Origin: Pseudobacteriovorax antillogorgiicola
GTDB lineage: Bacteria; Bdellovibrionota_B; Oligoflexia; Oligoflexales; RGVZ01
NCBI GenBank assembly: GCA_945865565.1
Contig: CAMBEK010000001.1
Location: 62,001 to 126,000 of the forward strand
Direction: 5' to 3'
DNA length: 64,000 nucleotides
This document shows positions 60,656-64,000 of the stretch, one piece after another (the first letter of the stretch is position 1; every line of letters begins with the position of its first letter). Under the pieces are notes generated by a model, which had not been told where the DNA came from, searched no databases, and saw nothing but the letters and a program-made list of their open reading frames with translations. A program made the position numbers and the translations under genes.

Positions 60656-62321
60656 CGCCGTGGCCATGGCCGTGAACAACAAGGGCATGATGCTCTATGT
60701 GGAGGTGCTGCAAAATGGCGCGCCCGTTGCCTCGCTCGTGCGCCCAATGGGACGCACCGGACACATATGGATCAGCGGCGGCAACTCTGGCCCGTTGCCG
60801 ATTCCGCTTTATGGCGACCGTGCAAACACGGATCTATTTCACTCCCGGGGCGGAAAAACCTTTCTTGAACTCGACCGGTTCTGGGTTGGTATTGTGGTGT
60901 CCGGCGGCGAAGTTACCGATGTGACCAGAAAACATCGCCCAGCGGGACCACTCGAAGTCCGCAAGGGGGATTACGGCAGCCTTGGTAACGGCGACCTAAC
61001 GTTGCTCTACCGGGTTGGGCCAAAACGAAAGGTGATCAAGCATTCGATTTTGAGAATCTACCGTCCGGGTTTTTTTAGCGGCCTGATTCGCGATCGGATG
61101 GAAATCCCGGTGGCTGCCTATGCGATGCTACTTGCGGGATTGCTGGTTGGTGGATTTGGAATAGGCCTGCTGCAGCATCCCGGAGTTCCCAAGTTGAGTT
61201 TTGAAAATCTTGATCCGGAATTCAATTTACCATTTATTGCTCCAGGGCATTTTGAGACGGCCCCGGAAGCCCTGCAAAATAATCTTGTCCGTTCGAGCCT
61301 CACACGCAGCGTCGTGCAATTTTACCGTTCTGTGATCGCAGGACTTAGCGGCCAAGGCAAGGATTCAGACAAGATGACCTTTCCGCAGTCGCGCAAACTG
61401 GCCAGCACTGCACATCAGGCCCTGGAACGCGAACTCTCTGAAATGCGCGAGGCCCAAGCCCGAATGACTGCCGCGGTTTTGAAAAAACCTGCTTCGGCGA
61501 TGGTTGCCATCCCGGCCATGGAGGGCACCACCATCTCGGGCGAGATCCAGAGGATTCAAGACAAGATTGAGATCTTCCAAAAAGGCCTTCTGCGGAATCA
61601 GGAAATGAAACGCAAGGTGGGCGGCCTTTTCCCAAAGGATGCCATTTACGATTTCAATCTTTACCGGGACCTCAAGCCAGGCCAAAAGGGGATGTTCAAT
61701 GAACAAGCCCTTGCCGCACTGGGCAAGATACGGCCATTTGATGACATGACCGACGAAGAAGCCATGTACTTTCAGGCGAAGACGGCTGGCCAAATGTCGA
61801 GGGCCTATGCAAAGTCACAATCAGGAAAGGGACCGTCCAAGCCTGACGCCAACGCGAAATCCAAGAGCGTGAGCCTGCCCGTGGGACTTTCCAGCAAATT
61901 GTCCTTTGCGACCTATGTGTTTGCCCCCGACAAGATTTTCGACGACTCCAAGGCTGACGCCCTTCAGGGCTCCAGCATTGACCCCAAGGCGGCCAAGATT
62001 CAGCGAGTTGTCGAGCCCCTCATTGGTGAGATCGATCCGACTCTCGTTGAAGCCACCATTCAAAAATACCGCTACGAATTGCAGGCTTGCTTTGAGGGGA
62101 CCCTCAAACGCGACCGGTTCACAAGGGGTGTCATGGAGTGGCGCTGGCAGATCGACTCGCGGGGGCTGATGAGTGAACTTGAGCTGGTCAAGTCCAACAT
62201 TAACGATCCGGTCATGTCGCGCTGCGTCCGTAAGAAGATGAGCGCCTGGCGATTCCCAAAACCACGTCGCGGCAGCATCGAAATCACCTATCCGTTTGAA
62301 TTCAATCCCACACGCGGATAG
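60645..62321 (+). CDS. AgmX/PglI C-terminal (TonB-like) domain protein
   Basis: The protein of about 558 aa has a cytosolic N-terminal beta-type domain (residues 10-145, with LYVEVLQNG, HIWISGGNSGPLPIP), one membrane helix at about 153-175 (YAMLLAGLLVGGFGIGLL), a long helical region (LERELSEMREAQARM, ISGEIQRIQDKIEIFQ) and a C-terminal AgmX/PglI domain at about 460-558 (YELQACFEGTLKR, WRWQIDSRGL, CVRKKMSAWRFPKP). This domain is TonB-like and spans the periplasm to pass force from the ExbB/ExbD complex. Start choice is uncertain: ATG 60645, GTG 60660 and ATG 60666 are in frame. It is the last gene of the Exb-like operon. Confidence 0.85.
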   Translation: MGIDAVAMAVNNKGMMLYVEVLQNGAPVASLVRPMGRTGHIWISGGNSGPLPIPLYGDRANTDLFHSRGGKTFLELDRFWVGIVVSGGEVTDVTRKHRPAGPLEVRKGDYGSLGNGDLTLLYRVGPKRKVIKHSILRIYRPGFFSGLIRDRMEIPVAAYAMLLAGLLVGGFGIGLLQHPGVPKLSFENLDPEFNLPFIAPGHFETAPEALQNNLVRSSLTRSVVQFYRSVIAGLSGQGKDSDKMTFPQSRKLASTAHQALERELSEMREAQARMTAAVLKKPASAMVAIPAMEGTTISGEIQRIQDKIEIFQKGLLRNQEMKRKVGGLFPKDAIYDFNLYRDLKPGQKGMFNEQALAALGKIRPFDDMTDEEAMYFQAKTAGQMSRAYAKSQSGKGPSKPDANAKSKSVSLPVGLSSKLSFATYVFAPDKIFDDSKADALQGSSIDPKAAKIQRVVEPLIGEIDPTLVEATIQKYRYELQACFEGTLKRDRFTRGVMEWRWQIDSRGLMSELELVKSNINDPVMSRCVRKKMSAWRFPKPRRGSIEITYPFEFNPTRG

Positions 62322-62368
62322 ACTCAGCCCCCCGGGATGACCCGCCACGAGCCAATTAGGGGCCTGCA

Positions 62369-64000
62369 TTGAATCCATTAGACAACGACACCGTCCGAAT
62401 CATTCCCTTTGGCGGATGCGGGGAATTCGGGATGAACCTGACCGGTTACCTGTTTCGCGGCAAGCTCTTCGTTGTCGACTGCGGGATCATGTTTCCCGAC
62501 CCGTCAAAACTTGGCGTCGAAGCCATCTATCCCAAAATCGACACCTGGTTTGAGCAGTTGGGGGGCGTTCACGCCTATCTGATCACCCATGGCCACGAGG
62601 ACCACATCGGGGCCTTGCCCTACGTGCTCGACCGCTGGCCCGCGCCACTCTACGCCACTCCGTGGACCGCAAGCCTGATCGAGGCAAAATTTCTACGCCG
62701 CAAAATCTCGGGAAAATTTCCTGTGACCCGCATAAACCCGGGAGACCGCACCACATTCAAAGATGTCGCCATTGACTGGATCCCCGTGAACCATTCGATC
62801 CCAATGGCCTCTGCTCTGCTCATGAAATTTGGTGACAACACCGTCTTTCATACTGGTGACTTTCGAATCGACTTCGAACGCCAATACGAAGCTCCCGTCG
62901 ACCTTGAGAGCCTTCGCAAGATCGGCGCGCGTGGAGTCGACCTCCTGATCGCAGACAGTACGAATTCTGAACGCCCCGGAATGGGCCCGAGCGAAAGGTC
63001 CGTGGTGGAGCCCCTTGGCAACCTGATGGCAAATGCCACGGGTGCCGTGATCATCACGACCTTTGCCAGCAACTACTGGCGGGTCAAAACGATTGCTGAT
63101 TTATGTGAAAAATTTGGCAAGAAACTTCTGATCCTTGGCGGTGGGTTTGAACAGGGCATCCGGATCGCAGACGAGCTTGGATTCGATCCCCTGCCCGAGA
63201 AAATCCGGGCACCCGAAGATCAAGTGGGGCTCGGCAACATCCCCCGGGACCGCTTGGTTGTACTGGCCTCTGGAAGCCAGGGGGAATGGCGCTCGGCCAT
63301 GTCAAGGCTCAGCGCTGGCGAGCACCGCAGTTTTAAAGTCGCTCCGGGCGACACCGTCGTGTTTTCTTCACGCATGATCCCCGGCAACGAAAAAAGTGTT
63401 CTTTGGTTGATCAACAACTTTAACCGCTTGGGCGCCAAGGTTGTCACGTCACGCGACGCGCCAGGAATTCATGTGAGCGGGCATGCGTACCGGGGTGAAA
63501 TCAAAACGCTCATCGAACTATTACAGCCACGCAATTTCATTCCAATGCACGGAACATTCACCCACCTGAACGCCAATGAAAGCATTATTGCCGAGCTTGG
63601 GATGGACGGCACGGCAACCCTGCTGATCGAAGACGGCGACATGGTAGACCTGTCGCCCGCCGGTTGTGTCGACGCTGGATCGATCAATGTGGAAACCCTT
63701 TTCGTTGATTCAGACTCGTATGCTTCAATGACAAAAGAAGTCCTGCGCGAAAGGCTACGCCTGGGCGAGGGTGGCTGTGCCATTGTCAGTGGCGTGTTTG
63801 ATGTCGATGGAAAACGTTGGCTTCGTTCACCGGACATTATCCTACAAGGAATAGAGTTTCGGCCTGAGGAAGGACACGCGGGACCAGTCGCCAAAGATTT
63901 TTGGATTGAAGAGGCCTGCATGTATGTGGCCGATGCTGTGGTCCGCATGGCAGAGCAGCAGCCAGGATCAAGCGCTGAAGATTTCGAGGAAGAAGCCCGG
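62369..64000 (+). CDS. rnj: Ribonuclease J, C-terminus cut by window edge
   Basis: The frame starts at TTG 62369 (GGGG about 6 nt upstream) and stays open to the window end, 544 codons. It shows FGGCGEFGMNLTGY, VDCGIMFPD, the metallo-beta-lactamase motif THGHEDHIGALPY (His74, His76, Asp78, His79), FHTGDFRID, IADSTNSERPG, the beta-CASP part (VVLASGSQGEWRSAMSRL, VFSSRMIPGNEKSV) and SGHAYRGEIKTLIEL. These define RNase J, a 5'-3' exonuclease and endonuclease in mRNA decay and rRNA processing. The C-terminal domain is partly present. Confidence 0.95.
   Translation, partial: MNPLDNDTVRIIPFGGCGEFGMNLTGYLFRGKLFVVDCGIMFPDPSKLGVEAIYPKIDTWFEQLGGVHAYLITHGHEDHIGALPYVLDRWPAPLYATPWTASLIEAKFLRRKISGKFPVTRINPGDRTTFKDVAIDWIPVNHSIPMASALLMKFGDNTVFHTGDFRIDFERQYEAPVDLESLRKIGARGVDLLIADSTNSERPGMGPSERSVVEPLGNLMANATGAVIITTFASNYWRVKTIADLCEKFGKKLLILGGGFEQGIRIADELGFDPLPEKIRAPEDQVGLGNIPRDRLVVLASGSQGEWRSAMSRLSAGEHRSFKVAPGDTVVFSSRMIPGNEKSVLWLINNFNRLGAKVVTSRDAPGIHVSGHAYRGEIKTLIELLQPRNFIPMHGTFTHLNANESIIAELGMDGTATLLIEDGDMVDLSPAGCVDAGSINVETLFVDSDSYASMTKEVLRERLRLGEGGCAIVSGVFDVDGKRWLRSPDIILQGIEFRPEEGHAGPVAKDFWIEEACMYVADAVVRMAEQQPGSSAEDFEEEAR

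Overview
The window (about 55% GC) is a gene-dense Gram-negative chromosome segment. Diderm features include lipoprotein signals, a probable outer-membrane barrel, ExbB/ExbD/AgmX-type envelope genes and type I phosphatidylserine decarboxylase. Together with TrmFO, RNase J, an FHA plus HD-GYP protein and an AgmX/PglI C-terminal domain, they suggest a 'deltaproteobacterial-grade' organism (Bdellovibrionota/Oligoflexia or Myxococcota relatives). This assignment is an inference from gene content. No rRNA, tRNA, CRISPR array, transposase or prophage was seen.

Layout. 1-5.3 kb: a truncated secreted protein gene, then a minus-strand operon psd, degenerate pyruvate kinase, CYTH protein, yqeY, closed by an intrinsic terminator. 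5.4-9.9 kb: trmFO, tpiA, pgk and a gshB-like gene. 9.9-28.2 kb: an exopolysaccharide locus (below). 28.2-34.6 kb: isoaspartyl peptidase/asparaginase, FKBP lipoprotein, short AlaS, a MntA/HepT-type pair, a matrixin-like lipoprotein and a PMT-type glycosyltransferase. 34.7-48.1 kb: valS, a repeat-filled intergenic region, class III aminotransferase, queE, lplA-like, mgtE, a second nucleotidyltransferase/HEPN pair, a COG4324-type aminopeptidase and ileS. 48.4-56.3 kb: a secreted unknown, EEP hydrolase, glpD, PilZ-like protein, fadI, fadJ and PAP2 phosphatase. 56.5-64 kb: a small periplasmic protein, FHA/HD-GYP protein, ExbB, two ExbD-like proteins, an AgmX-domain protein and a truncated RNase J gene.

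The most interesting part is 9.9-28.2 kb. It holds two PelF-like GT4 glycosyltransferases, a PelG-like membrane protein, a sugar-nucleotide C4-epimerase-like SDR and a soluble 4,6-dehydratase. It also holds a secreted deacetylase resembling fungal Agd3 (CE18), a lipoprotein GH114 (endo-alpha-1,4-polygalactosaminidase family, like fungal Ega3), a second secreted TIM-barrel-like glycosidase candidate and a probable outer-membrane barrel. A further secreted protein carries only the Agd3 N-terminal region. The set of functions parallels the fungal galactosaminogalactan cluster (epimerase, GT4, deacetylase, two hydrolases) but is combined with bacterial Pel-type synthesis and export parts. I infer a cationic, partly de-N-acetylated galactosamine-rich exopolysaccharide pathway. 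No canonical PelA, PelB, PelC, PelD or PelE was recognised.

Other points: the pyruvate kinase paralogue lacks catalytic residues, many convergent genes overlap (up to 145 nt), and the valS-downstream gap is a mosaic of repeats with a perfect 22-bp-arm palindrome.
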